Assembly: GCA_964415085.1 (NCBI GenBank)
Contig: CAYPYI010000020.1
Span: 1-21,001, forward strand
Source of the DNA: CAYPYI01 sp964415085
GTDB taxonomy: Bacteria; Bacillota; Clostridia; Tissierellales; Tissierellaceae
DNA: 21,001 nt
Reading direction: 5' to 3'
The position numbers were made by a program, and so were the translations under genes. The stretch's first letter is position 1. Each line of letters starts with the position of its first letter. Positions 14,318-21,001 of the stretch are shown here, piece after piece. Under the pieces are notes generated by a model, which was not told where the DNA came from, searched no databases, and saw only the letters and a program-made list of their open reading frames with translations.

Positions 14318-16075
14318 TTAAGGAATAACTATTGTAAACTTACTCCCTTTGTTATATTCACTTTCAACTTTTATATCACCTTTTAAAAGTATTACAATGT
14401 GCTTAACTATAGCAAGGCCTAATCCTGTACCTTCAATTTCTGTAGATCTACTTTTATCTACTCTATAGAATCTTTCAAATATTCTCGGTAAATCCTCTTC
14501 TGGAATTCCTCTTCCATTATCTTTTACTTCTATTTTTATCCCATCATTAAGATTTTTAATATCTACATCTATAGTTCCATTATCTTTTGTATATTTTATA
14601 CTATTTTCTATTATATTTATAAGAATGAGCCTAATAAAATCTTCTTGTGCATCTAGCTTATTAATATTATCCTCTATGCTTAAAGTAAAGCTTATATTTT
14701 TTTCTTTCATCTGGGGTTTTAAAAGACTTATAACTTTGTCACATGTAATATTTATATCTACAATTTCTGGAGATTTCACATTTTCCAAATTCTCTATTTC
14801 AGATAATTTAAGTAGATCATTTATTAATATTTTTAGTCTATCTGTTTCGAATTCTATAATTTCTAATGCACGTTTTTTATTAGTTTCATCTAACTCTTGT
14901 ATCTTTAATGTTTCAACAAATCCCCCTATTGATGTAAGAGGAGTTCTTAATTCATGAGATACATTAGCTACGAAATCCTGTCTCATTTTCTCTAACTTTC
15001 TAATAGATGTAACATCTCTTATCATTATTAAAGTTCCTACTATATTTTTACTATTACCCTTACTTTGAATAATACTTGTTGATATATCTAGTATTATTTT
15101 TTCCCTATCCATATTTATAATTTCAACTTCTCTATCAAGTTCTATATTGTTTTCTATTCCATATTCTATTAATGATATTATATAGTCATCTATCTCTAAT
15201 TGATCTATATAACAATTTAACTTTATAGGGGTTGAAAGTGTAAATATTCTTCTAGCCATATCATTTATAAGTATTACTTTCTTTTCATTATTAACTGCTA
15301 TTAAACCTTCTTGCATACTTGCTAGTATTGCATCTGTTTCTGTGTTTTTATCTTTAAGTTCACCTATGGTATAGTTTAATTTATTTATCATCCTATTAAA
15401 ACTCATTGATAAGTCTTGTATTTCATCATTTGTATCTATATATACTCTTTTATCTAAGTTACCATCTGTAATGATTTTTGAAGCTTCTGTCAGTTCTTTT
15501 ACAGGCTTTACAATCCTTCCTGCACTGATATAACCTACTATTATTGCAAAAACTAAACCAATAAAAGTAGACATAAATGCATAGCTTAAAAAAGTTTCTA
15601 TAATAACATCTATTTCTTCAAAGTCTTCGCCTAAACGCACAATAACATCCAAATTTCCTAGCTTAATAGGTGGCATAGCAAGATAGGAATATTTCTTTCC
15701 TACTTCTAAACTATATCTTTGTACAATCTGTCTGTCACCTTTTATGGCATATTTATATTCTGGCATGACTTTAAAATCTTTAAATATAATGCTATTGTTA
15801 ATAGAATCTGCCAAGACTCTACCATCACTTGTTATAAATGTTACTCTTGAATTTGTTTGATTTGATAATTCTTGAGATAATTTATAAAAACTTTTTTCAG
15901 TATAATTTATGTCCATCTTATCTAATGAATTCATTATTAAATTAATATTACTCATTAATTTTTCTTCTTTACTAGTTAAATAACTAGTTTTTATAAAGCT
16001 ATATGCTAAAGCACCTGATACTACTGCACTTATTAAAAGTACAAATATAAAGTTTGTTAATAACCTTTTTCTCAC
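14318..16075 (-). CDS. Sensor histidine kinase, PhoR/WalK type
   Basis: A 585-residue membrane histidine kinase. Transmembrane segments at about 8-28 and 163-184 enclose an outer sensor domain of about 130 residues. Then come HAMP (about 186-238), PAS (about 245-355), HisKA with the phosphorylated H374 in VSHELRTPLTSI, and a HATPase with the N box NIIENSIKYT (487-496), G1 DNGRGIP (519-525) and G2 GTGLGLAI (549-556). All catalytic motifs are intact. The start is a GTG at 16075, which is eight bases after the regulator's TAG stop; that stop lies in the AGTAGGTG ribosome site. A PhoR identity is suggested by the partner's sequence and the lack of walH/walI genes, but the stimulus cannot be read from sequence. 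Confidence 0.93.
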   Translation of the reverse strand: MRKRLLTNFIFVLLISAVVSGALAYSFIKTSYLTSKEEKLMSNINLIMNSLDKMDINYTEKSFYKLSQELSNQTNSRVTFITSDGRVLADSINNSIIFKDFKVMPEYKYAIKGDRQIVQRYSLEVGKKYSYLAMPPIKLGNLDVIVRLGEDFEEIDVIIETFLSYAFMSTFIGLVFAIIVGYISAGRIVKPVKELTEASKIITDGNLDKRVYIDTNDEIQDLSMSFNRMINKLNYTIGELKDKNTETDAILASMQEGLIAVNNEKKVILINDMARRIFTLSTPIKLNCYIDQLEIDDYIISLIEYGIENNIELDREVEIINMDREKIILDISTSIIQSKGNSKNIVGTLIMIRDVTSIRKLEKMRQDFVANVSHELRTPLTSIGGFVETLKIQELDETNKKRALEIIEFETDRLKILINDLLKLSEIENLENVKSPEIVDINITCDKVISLLKPQMKEKNISFTLSIEDNINKLDAQEDFIRLILINIIENSIKYTKDNGTIDVDIKNLNDGIKIEVKDNGRGIPEEDLPRIFERFYRVDKSRSTEIEGTGLGLAIVKHIVILLKGDIKVESEYNKGSKFTIVIP

Positions 16076-16083
16076 TCTAGCAC

Positions 16084-16794
16084 CTACTTCATCCTATATC
16101 CAATTCCTCTAATAGTTTCAATATATTCGTAAGGCTCTTCTGTATCATCTAGTTTTTTTCTTAAGTTTCTAATATGAACATCTACAGTCCTTGTTTCTGT
16201 ATTAGATTTATCTCCCTGGATCTCTTCAAGTAAACTTTCTCGTGACATTACTTTTTCTTGGTTCTCAATTAGTAATTTTAAAATATTAAATTCTGTTAAT
16301 GTAAGATCTATTTCTTCATTATTTTTAAGTAGTTGATATTTCTCTATATCCATTTCTAAATCTTTATATTCAATATGCTCACTTGGCTTAGTTATGTTCT
16401 CTTTAAGTTCGTTTATAGTGTCTACTCTTCTTAAAACCGTCTTAATTCGAGCTTCTAGTTCTCTAACACCAAAAGGCTTAGTTACATAATCATCTGCACC
16501 TAAACCTAAACCTATTACCTTATCGGACTCCTCACTTTTAGCTGTTAGCATTATTATTGGTATGTCCTTGGTTTTTCTATTCATTTTTAATCTTGAGCAT
16601 ATCTCAAGTCCATCGATATCTGGTAACATTAAGTCTAGTAATATAAGGTCGGGAAGACTTTCTTCTATTTTATCTAAAGCTTCCCTTCCTGTATATGCTG
16701 GAATTGTTTCGAATCCGCTTCTTTCTAAATTCATCCTTATAAGTTCTACTATATTTTTCTCATCATCAACTACTAATATTCTCTTTCTATTCAT
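16084..16794 (-). CDS. phoP: OmpR-family response regulator, PhoP-like
   Basis: A 236-residue regulator. The receiver domain has D10 and D11, the phosphorylated D54 (ILLDLMLPD), T84 and K106 (DDYVTKPFG). The C-terminal winged helix runs from about 135 to 236, with RTVDVHIRNLRKKLDD as the recognition helix and IETIRGIGYRMK at the end. NLERSGF in helix 1 resembles PhoP more than WalR. It is the first gene of a two-gene operon, with an extended -10 promoter. Members of this subfamily bind direct hexamer repeats with an 11-base period; such repeats occur upstream of tctC in this window. PhoP naming is moderate confidence; the family is certain. Confidence 0.9.
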   Translation of the reverse strand: MNRKRILVVDDEKNIVELIRMNLERSGFETIPAYTGREALDKIEESLPDLILLDLMLPDIDGLEICSRLKMNRKTKDIPIIMLTAKSEESDKVIGLGLGADDYVTKPFGVRELEARIKTVLRRVDTINELKENITKPSEHIEYKDLEMDIEKYQLLKNNEEIDLTLTEFNILKLLIENQEKVMSRESLLEEIQGDKSNTETRTVDVHIRNLRKKLDDTEEPYEYIETIRGIGYRMK

Positions 16795-16832
16795 TTTAAA
16801 ATTCCTTTCATATGAGATTATTATCTAATGAT

Positions 16833-16841
16833 AGTATAGCA
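16833..16841 (-). promoter_or_regulatory. Extended -10 promoter of the response regulator operon
   Basis: On the minus strand TGCTATACT matches an extended -10 (TG, one base, TATACT), about 38 bases upstream of the ATG at 16794. There is no convincing -35. A weak -35 in an otherwise good promoter is compatible with activation by a regulator. Confidence 0.5.
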
Positions 16842-16901
16842 CAAAACTTGTATTGTTTCATTATCATAAGGTATATAGCTATTTATAATTAGGGGTAGTT
16901 A

Positions 16902-17612
16902 TTATAAATAATCCTTTGTTACTTCTTTTTCGTCTAATATTATTCGAAACATTCCCTCTATCTGATATAATTCATGGAAAAAGTTCCTTGAATTAAAAGT
17001 GTTAGGCAACTTAATCATAAGTTGAATCTCCATCAACTCATCTTCATCATCTTCACTATTTACATCACTATCTACTATAACTATGTCTTTTATTATTACA
17101 TCATGTCTTCCTAATAAAGTACCTATTTCACCTATTAAACCAGGTCTATTATCTCCAGTTAATTCTAACTGTTTATACTTTGCTTTGAAGATTCTTTCTT
17201 CAAATGGTCTTAGGGTCATTAATGTAATAAGTACAATAGCAGTTGTAAATAGTCCACCTAAATAGTAGCCACTTCCCATGGCAAGACCTATACCTGCACA
17301 AACCCATAAGCTTGCCGCAGTTGTTAGTCCTTTAATTTTATTTCCTGTTCTCATAATTGTACCCGCACCTAAAAAACCTATTCCACTAACTACCTGTGCT
17401 GCTAGTCTAGCTGGGTCACCTGATGCGGTACCTGTTTGTGGGTTATAAAAGCCATCTATAGATACAAGCATGATTAAAGCTGAACCTACAGTTACCAAAA
17501 CATGGGTTCTAAGACCCGCTGGCCTGTTGTTAGCTTCTCTTTCTATACCTATTAATCCACCTATGATGGCAGAAAATAAAAGTCTTATTATTATTTCTCC
17601 TTGACTTATCAT
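16902..17612 (-). CDS. mgtC: MgtC/SapB family membrane protein
   Basis: A 236-residue protein with an N-terminal membrane domain of four to five segments (about 1-135) and a soluble ACT-like C-terminal domain (about 145-232, including ELTGDNRPGLIGEIGTLLGR). The MgtC signature is clear in IGGLIGIEREANNRPAGLRTHVLVTVGSAL and later VVSGIGFLGAGTIM. The best-known relatives inhibit F1Fo ATP synthase or help growth at low Mg2+ in pathogens; here the role is unknown. AAGGGG lies before the ATG. It follows tctA by 27 bases with no terminator, so readthrough from the tct operon is likely. A 9-bp inverted repeat with an 11-base loop (16881-16909) overlaps its stop codon but has no T run. Confidence 0.93.
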   Translation of the reverse strand: MISQGEIIIRLLFSAIIGGLIGIEREANNRPAGLRTHVLVTVGSALIMLVSIDGFYNPQTGTASGDPARLAAQVVSGIGFLGAGTIMRTGNKIKGLTTAASLWVCAGIGLAMGSGYYLGGLFTTAIVLITLMTLRPFEERIFKAKYKQLELTGDNRPGLIGEIGTLLGRHDVIIKDIVIVDSDVNSEDDEDELMEIQLMIKLPNTFNSRNFFHELYQIEGMFRIILDEKEVTKDYL

Positions 17613-17639
17613 ATCTATAACCCCTTAGTAATTAATTTA

Positions 17640-19145
17640 TTATTTTTTTATTTGTTCTGTAATATTCTCATGTTTCTTTTCAAATTTAGCCATTACTATT
17701 GGTGATAATAGTGATAATACACTTACTATTATTAATACCCAGCTTATAGTACTATTAAATAAAGATGCATAACTTCCTTTATTCATAATTAAAGTTCTTC
17801 TAAGTCCAGTCTCACCAATTGGTCCTAATATTAATGCAAGTACAATAGCTGCTGAGTTTAAGTTGAATTTTTTAGCAAAGTATCCTATAATTCCGAATAT
17901 AAACATAACCCAAACGTCTGACATTCTATTGTTTATTGCAAATGATCCTACTACTGATAATGAAAATATTATTGGTATTAATATACTATCTTTAACTCCT
18001 GCTATTTTAGCAAAGAATCTAACTCCGAATAAACCTAGTAATAACATAAATACGTTAACTATAGCAAAACCTGCGAAGAATGTATATGTTATTTTACCAT
18101 GAACTGTAAATAAGTCTGGTCCTGGTTTTAATCCTTGTATTATTAATCCACCTAAAAGTATTGCTGTTACTGAGTTTCCTGGTATACCTAATGTTAATGT
18201 TGGTATTAAAGATCCTCCTGTTACAGCGTTGTTTGCAGCTTCCGCTCCTGCTATACCTTCAATACTTCCTTTTCCGAATAATTCTTTATTTTTTGAAAAT
18301 CTTTTTGCTTCGTTATAACCCATGAAACTCGCGATTGTTCCACCAGCTCCTGGTAATATACCTACAACTGTACCTATTAATGTTGAATATAAACTTATTG
18401 GTAATATTGTTTTTATTTCTTCCCAACTTAATAAAACCTTATCTGTTACTGCTTTTGGTTTTTCCATCTCTTTTAGTTTTTTCTCAGATAAAACTAATAC
18501 TTGTGACATTGAGAATAAACCTATTAATGTAGCTGTAAATGGAAGCCCTTCTAAAAGTGAAGTTGCTCCAAAAGTAAATCTTGGTATACCTAACATAGGA
18601 TCCATTCCTATTGTTGATATAACTAAACCTAATGCTCCTGAAATTAATCCTTTAAGCATTGAATCTGAACTAACTCCTGCTATTATTGTAAGCCCAAATA
18701 TTGATAACCAGAAATATTCTGTTGGACCAAATTTTAATGCAAGTTTTGCAAGTAGTGGAGATAAAGTATATAAAGCTATAGTACTTAATACTCCTCCTAT
18801 AAATGATGCGATTGTAGCTGTTGCTAAAGCTTTACCTGCTTTACCTTGTAAAGTTAATTGGTATCCATCTATAGCTGTTGCAGCTGCTGATGAAGTACCT
18901 GGTGTGTGAAGTAATATTGCTGATATTGATCCACCATAGATCGCACCACAATATACTCCGGCTAATGCTATTAATGCAGTGTCTGCTGGCATACCAAATG
19001 TTATTGGTATTAATAGAGCAACACCCATTGCCGCTGATAATCCTGGTAATGCACCTACTATTATACCTACTGCAGTACTCGCAAGAGCTGCAAATAAGTT
19101 TAGAAGCGAGAATGCATTGACTAAACCATATACTATATCACTCAT
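17640..19145 (-). CDS. tctA: Tripartite tricarboxylate transporter, large membrane subunit TctA
   Basis: The 12-segment permease of a TTT system, 501 residues from the ATG at 19145. The frame continues to a GTG at 19154, but that GTG is part of the GAGGTG ribosome site for the ATG. Family signatures are strong: GALPGLSAAMGVALLIPITFG, GAIYGGSISAILLHTPGTSS and AIDGYQLTLQG in the first half, and GILPGAGGTIASF, IAGAEAANNAVTGG and TLTLGIPGNSVTAILLGG in the second, reflecting the internal duplication. It works with TctB and the binding protein TctC to import carboxylates, driven by an ion gradient. The substrate (citrate, tricarballylate or another acid) is not readable from sequence. It is the last tct gene, 16 bases after tctB. 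Confidence 0.95.
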   Translation of the reverse strand: MSDIVYGLVNAFSLLNLFAALASTAVGIIVGALPGLSAAMGVALLIPITFGMPADTALIALAGVYCGAIYGGSISAILLHTPGTSSAAATAIDGYQLTLQGKAGKALATATIASFIGGVLSTIALYTLSPLLAKLALKFGPTEYFWLSIFGLTIIAGVSSDSMLKGLISGALGLVISTIGMDPMLGIPRFTFGATSLLEGLPFTATLIGLFSMSQVLVLSEKKLKEMEKPKAVTDKVLLSWEEIKTILPISLYSTLIGTVVGILPGAGGTIASFMGYNEAKRFSKNKELFGKGSIEGIAGAEAANNAVTGGSLIPTLTLGIPGNSVTAILLGGLIIQGLKPGPDLFTVHGKITYTFFAGFAIVNVFMLLLGLFGVRFFAKIAGVKDSILIPIIFSLSVVGSFAINNRMSDVWVMFIFGIIGYFAKKFNLNSAAIVLALILGPIGETGLRRTLIMNKGSYASLFNSTISWVLIIVSVLSLLSPIVMAKFEKKHENITEQIKK

Positions 19146-19161
19146 TAAATTCACCTCATAT

Positions 19162-19593
19162 TTAGATAATTAGTCCCTTTGGTAGAGGAACTTGTAGTAA
19201 AATTTTAAATAATACATAAATAAAAATACAAAAACCTATACTTATAATTACACTTTTCTTTTTTTCCGTTTTTAAGCCTATTAATATTGCAGCTACATAT
19301 AAAGCTGTTGATCCTATATAACCTAATACACTTATTAAAGCTACATATATACCGCTTGCAATTAATACAAATAACATTTGTTTTTTCTCTATTCCATCAA
19401 ATGGACTTTTTTCGTTCTCTTCTTCCTTGTTTCTATACGTTTTAAATAACTGAATTACTGATAATACTAGTAATAGAGTAGTTACAAAAATTGGATACAA
19501 ACTTGCTTCTTTAGGAAGTTGAGAGATCATTAAATATACTATTCCACTAAATGCTATTAATATAGCACTTAGAATCAAATCTAGCTTTCTCAT
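19162..19593 (-). CDS. tctB: Tripartite tricarboxylate transporter, small membrane subunit TctB
   Basis: This 143-residue protein has four hydrophobic segments (about 5-22, 34-50, 74-90 and 115-135) and a charged loop (about 53-68, NKEEENEKSPFDG) between the second and third. Size, topology and the place between tctC and tctA identify TctB; the sequence itself is poorly conserved in the family. A perfect GGAGGTG precedes the ATG at 19593. It is separated from tctC by a 64-base gap with a strong stem-loop (19615-19647). Confidence 0.9.
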   Translation of the reverse strand: MRKLDLILSAILIAFSGIVYLMISQLPKEASLYPIFVTTLLLVLSVIQLFKTYRNKEEENEKSPFDGIEKKQMLFVLIASGIYVALISVLGYIGSTALYVAAILIGLKTEKKKSVIISIGFCIFIYVLFKILLQVPLPKGLII

Positions 19594-19614
19594 TGTACAC
19601 CTCCAGATTAATTA

Positions 19615-19647
19615 GAACGGGAATGAATAAAAATTCATTCCACGTTC
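19615..19647 (-). other. Stem-loop between tctC and tctB
   Basis: GAACG plus GGAATGAAT (19615-19628) pairs with ATTCATTCC and CGTTC (19633-19647) around AAAA, giving 14 base pairs with one bulged A at 19642. On the minus strand no T run follows. It therefore looks like an RNA-processing or stabilising hairpin, or weak attenuator, between the binding-protein gene and the membrane subunit genes. Confidence 0.75.
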
Positions 19648-19657
19648 ATCTTTTAAT

Positions 19658-20653
19658 TTAGTTTAAATCTATTAATTCTGATATTTCTTTTAAATAATCT
19701 TCTTCTGCTTTTATATATTCTGCTAATTCTTCTGGACTCATATATTTAATTGGTAAGTCTGAATTGTTAGCTTTTTCCATGTGCTCATCGCTTTCCATAG
19801 CTTCTTTGAATGCATCATGTAAAATGTCTATAATTTCTTGTGGAGTTCCTTTTGGAGCAACTAATGCTCTAGCTGAACCGAATAATATTTCATATCCGCT
19901 TTCTGCCATTGTTGGAACATCTTCAAATCCGTCTAATCTTTCTTCTGTGAAAGATGCTAATATTTTTAATTCTCCTGAGTTAACAAGTCCTGCTACTTCA
20001 CTTATTTTAGCTACTGTAGCATCTACGTGTCCACCTCTTAATGCAGCGATCATGTCTGTTGATCCACCAAATGGCACGTGAGTTACATCTATATCTGCTT
20101 CATGTTCAAAGTGAGCTGCACCTATATGGTTTGAAGCTCCTGTACCGTTATTTGATATAGTTACATCTCCTGGATTAGCTTTTGCATAATCTACTAAATC
20201 TTCTAAAGTATTAAATTCACTTGTTCCTTGAACTACTAATACTCCTGAATCATAAACGTGATTTAATATAGGTACTACATCGTCAACTTGGTATTTAGTA
20301 TTTCTTTCTAATGTTAAACTTACAAATGTTGGTAAGTTTATAAAACCAATTGTATATCCGTCTGGTTTTGCATTAGCAAGTTCAGTATATCCTAATTCTC
20401 CGTCTGAACCTGGTTTGTTTAATATTACTAATGGTTTACCTAAGCTTTTTTCTGCTACTGATGCTAAAATTCTAGCTCCTACGTCTGTTCCTCCTCCAGC
20501 TTTATAAGCAACAATTACGTCTATAGACTTATCTGGATAATTGCTTGTATCAACTGGTGCATTTGGATCTTGGTTTGCGTCTTTATCACCACAAGCTACT
20601 AGTGCGAACACTAATATCATTGATAATAAAACTAAACTAAATCTTTTCTTCAT
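19658..20653 (-). CDS. tctC: TctC-like lipoprotein, carboxylate-binding (Bug family)
   Basis: A 331-residue extracytoplasmic binding protein. The lipoprotein signal MKKRFSLVLLSMILVFALVA ends at lipid-modified C21 (lipobox LVAC). The mature part has the Bug-family ligand loops: VAYKAGGGTDVGARIL near residues 48-63, NKPGSDGELGYTELANAKPDGYTIGF near 78-105, and NNGTGASNHIGAAHFE. The C-terminal region includes ARALVAPKGTPQEIIDIL. It captures the substrate for TctA/TctB. Placement of the gene first in the operon, followed by a stem-loop, is compatible with higher expression of the binding protein. An AAGGGGAT ribosome site precedes the ATG. The leader region is long (317 bases) and full of repeats, so it is probably controlled. 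Confidence 0.94.
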   Translation of the reverse strand: MKKRFSLVLLSMILVFALVACGDKDANQDPNAPVDTSNYPDKSIDVIVAYKAGGGTDVGARILASVAEKSLGKPLVILNKPGSDGELGYTELANAKPDGYTIGFINLPTFVSLTLERNTKYQVDDVVPILNHVYDSGVLVVQGTSEFNTLEDLVDYAKANPGDVTISNNGTGASNHIGAAHFEHEADIDVTHVPFGGSTDMIAALRGGHVDATVAKISEVAGLVNSGELKILASFTEERLDGFEDVPTMAESGYEILFGSARALVAPKGTPQEIIDILHDAFKEAMESDEHMEKANNSDLPIKYMSPEELAEYIKAEEDYLKEISELIDLN

Positions 20654-20714
20654 AATCTTATCCCCTTTTCTTTTTTAATAGATATATAAAGCAATTGCTT
20701 CATATCAGAAACGT

Positions 20715-20738
20715 TAATATACTTTTGTAAGTATATTA
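20715..20738. repeat. Inverted repeat upstream of tctC (operator-like)
   Basis: TAATATACTT (20715-20724) and its exact reverse complement AAGTATATTA (20729-20738) flank TTGT. This 10-bp half-site symmetry could bind a dimeric regulator or form an RNA hairpin in the tctC leader. It overlaps the last two hexamers of the 11-base repeat array. Confidence 0.6.
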
Positions 20739-20775
20739 TTAATTAAATATTAATATATTGTTAAGATACTGTTAA
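20726..20775 (-). promoter_or_regulatory. Candidate PhoP/WalR-type box: hexamers every 11 bases
   Basis: On the minus strand TTAACA (20775), TTAACA (20764), TTAATA (20753), TTAATA (20742) and CTTACA (20731) each begin exactly 11 bases apart. Read on the plus strand, the first two are TGTTAA-GATAC-TGTTAA, a full match to the WalR consensus TGTWAH-N5-TGTWAH; PhoP of Bacillus uses TTAACA-like repeats with similar spacing. The later repeats are degenerate and the DNA is AT-rich, which weakens them. Confidence 0.5.
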
Positions 20776-20802
20776 TACTACCATGACTTAAGTATAAAAT
20801 CA

Positions 20803-20824
20803 AGAGAAAAAAACGTTTTTCTCT
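20803..20824. repeat. Inverted repeat with AACG centre
   Basis: AGAGAAAAA (20803-20811) pairs with TTTTTCTCT (20816-20824) around AACG; the core AAAAACGTTTTT is itself a perfect 12-bp palindrome. No T run follows on either strand, so a terminator is unlikely. It could be an operator or a leader hairpin. Confidence 0.5.
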
Positions 20825-20967
20825 ATAATGATTTTTTAGTAAAATCTTGTCTTTATCGGACTTTGACAGCTTTGAATGATATTTATATGTAAAGGTATTG
20901 TTAAGATAATAAAAATTTTACTATTCGTTCTTCTTAATTTATTTACATTTATCTTAAAAATGGACAT

Positions 20968-21001
20968 AAAAAAACCTTCATTCTTTATGAATGAAGGTTT
21001 T
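20968..21001. terminator. Strong terminator at the right edge
   Basis: AAAACCTTCATTC (20971-20983) pairs perfectly with GAATGAAGGTTTT (20989-21001) around TTTAT. On the minus strand it ends in seven T residues, so it probably ends a minus-strand gene to the right of the window. The T run also begins on the plus strand at the edge, so it may act in both directions. Confidence 0.85.

Larger units (their letters stand above)
20654..20967. promoter_or_regulatory. tctC upstream control region (no gene)
   Basis: I see no credible coding sequence or known riboswitch in this stretch. It holds repeated hexamers (20726-20775), inverted repeats at 20715-20738, 20689-20700 (AAGCAATTGCTT) and 20803-20824, a 13-base direct repeat TATTGTTAAGATA at 20756 and 20896, and a plus-strand TTGACA at 20863. 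A possible tctC promoter on the minus strand is TTAACA (20775-20770), 17 bases, then TAATAT; this overlaps the repeats and is uncertain. Confidence 0.6.

Noticed and set aside
14625..14957. 110-residue plus-strand open frame
   Set aside because: It is antisense to the HisKA/HATPase region of the kinase, with low-complexity Ser/Phe/Ile composition and no ribosome site.
14318..16794. Assignment as the essential WalRK pair
   Set aside because: No walH, walI or walJ follows; a terminator comes directly after the kinase, and the regulator's N-terminal sequence is closer to PhoP.
16881..16909. Inverted repeat at the mgtC stop as a terminator
   Set aside because: The 9-bp stem is all A/T with an 11-base loop and no T run on the minus strand, so termination is unlikely.
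18322..18909. 195-residue plus-strand open frame
   Set aside because: It is wholly antisense to tctA, which has clear family motifs. The antisense product lacks any recognised domain and there is no plus-strand promoter or ribosome site; AT/GCW-rich coding DNA often opens this frame.
20803..20824. CcpA catabolite element
   Set aside because: The centre AACGTT resembles a cre core, but the flanking TG and CA bases of the consensus are absent.
20654..20967. Riboswitch or T-box in the long tctC leader
   Set aside because: I found no T-box sequence, no antiterminator pair and no known aptamer core, and no terminator hairpin with a T run before tctC.

Overview
The window is AT-rich, gene-dense Firmicute chromosome. 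Gene content and order (dnaB, rplI, gdpP, yybS, then rpsR, ssb, rpsF and a DUF951 gene), strong AGGAGG-type Shine-Dalgarno sites, an A-type flavodiiron protein and a YedF/DUF3343 selenium-linked pair point to an anaerobic clostridium, most likely Peptostreptococcaceae-like (inference from content; no search was run). All protein genes lie on the minus strand; only a tRNA-Glu is on the plus strand. Co-orientation of replication and ribosomal genes suggests leading-strand DNA not far from the origin, with the origin probably to the right.

From left to right: the 5' part of a PTS EIIC-like membrane protein gene (1-703) is followed by tRNA-Glu(TTC) with a near-consensus promoter and a terminator shared with the convergent replication operon. 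That operon is GNAT acetyltransferase, two-domain DnaD-type protein, then DnaI/DnaC-type helicase loader (3736 down to 990). The flavodiiron gene fprA follows, ending in a clear terminator. Next comes yybS(DUF2232)-gdpP-rplI-dnaB (9865 down to 5096), which joins a c-di-AMP phosphodiesterase, ribosomal protein L9 and the replicative helicase. A terminator separates this from rpsF-ssb-rpsR, which has a consensus promoter and a leader that folds like the S6:S18 autoregulatory element.

Upstream of rpsF is a tight operon: a membrane-anchored propeller-like protein of unknown function, yedF, DUF3343, a small MscS channel and DUF951. Its genes overlap by one base, abut, or have stop codons inside the next Shine-Dalgarno. 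Next is a PhoP/PhoR-type two-component system ending in a terminator, then mgtC, then a tripartite tricarboxylate transporter, tctC-tctB-tctA. The 317-base leader region of tctC is the most regulatory-looking DNA here. It has hexamers repeated every 11 bases that match the WalR/PhoP-type box, an inverted repeat, further palindromes and a boundary terminator.

Most of the window is core housekeeping sequence. I see no CRISPR array, insertion sequence, prophage, toxin-antitoxin or defence system. The points most worth following are the tctC control region, the possible link between the tct operon and the adjacent response regulator, the stem-loop between tctC and tctB, the S6:S18 leader, and the yedF/DUF3343/propeller operon.
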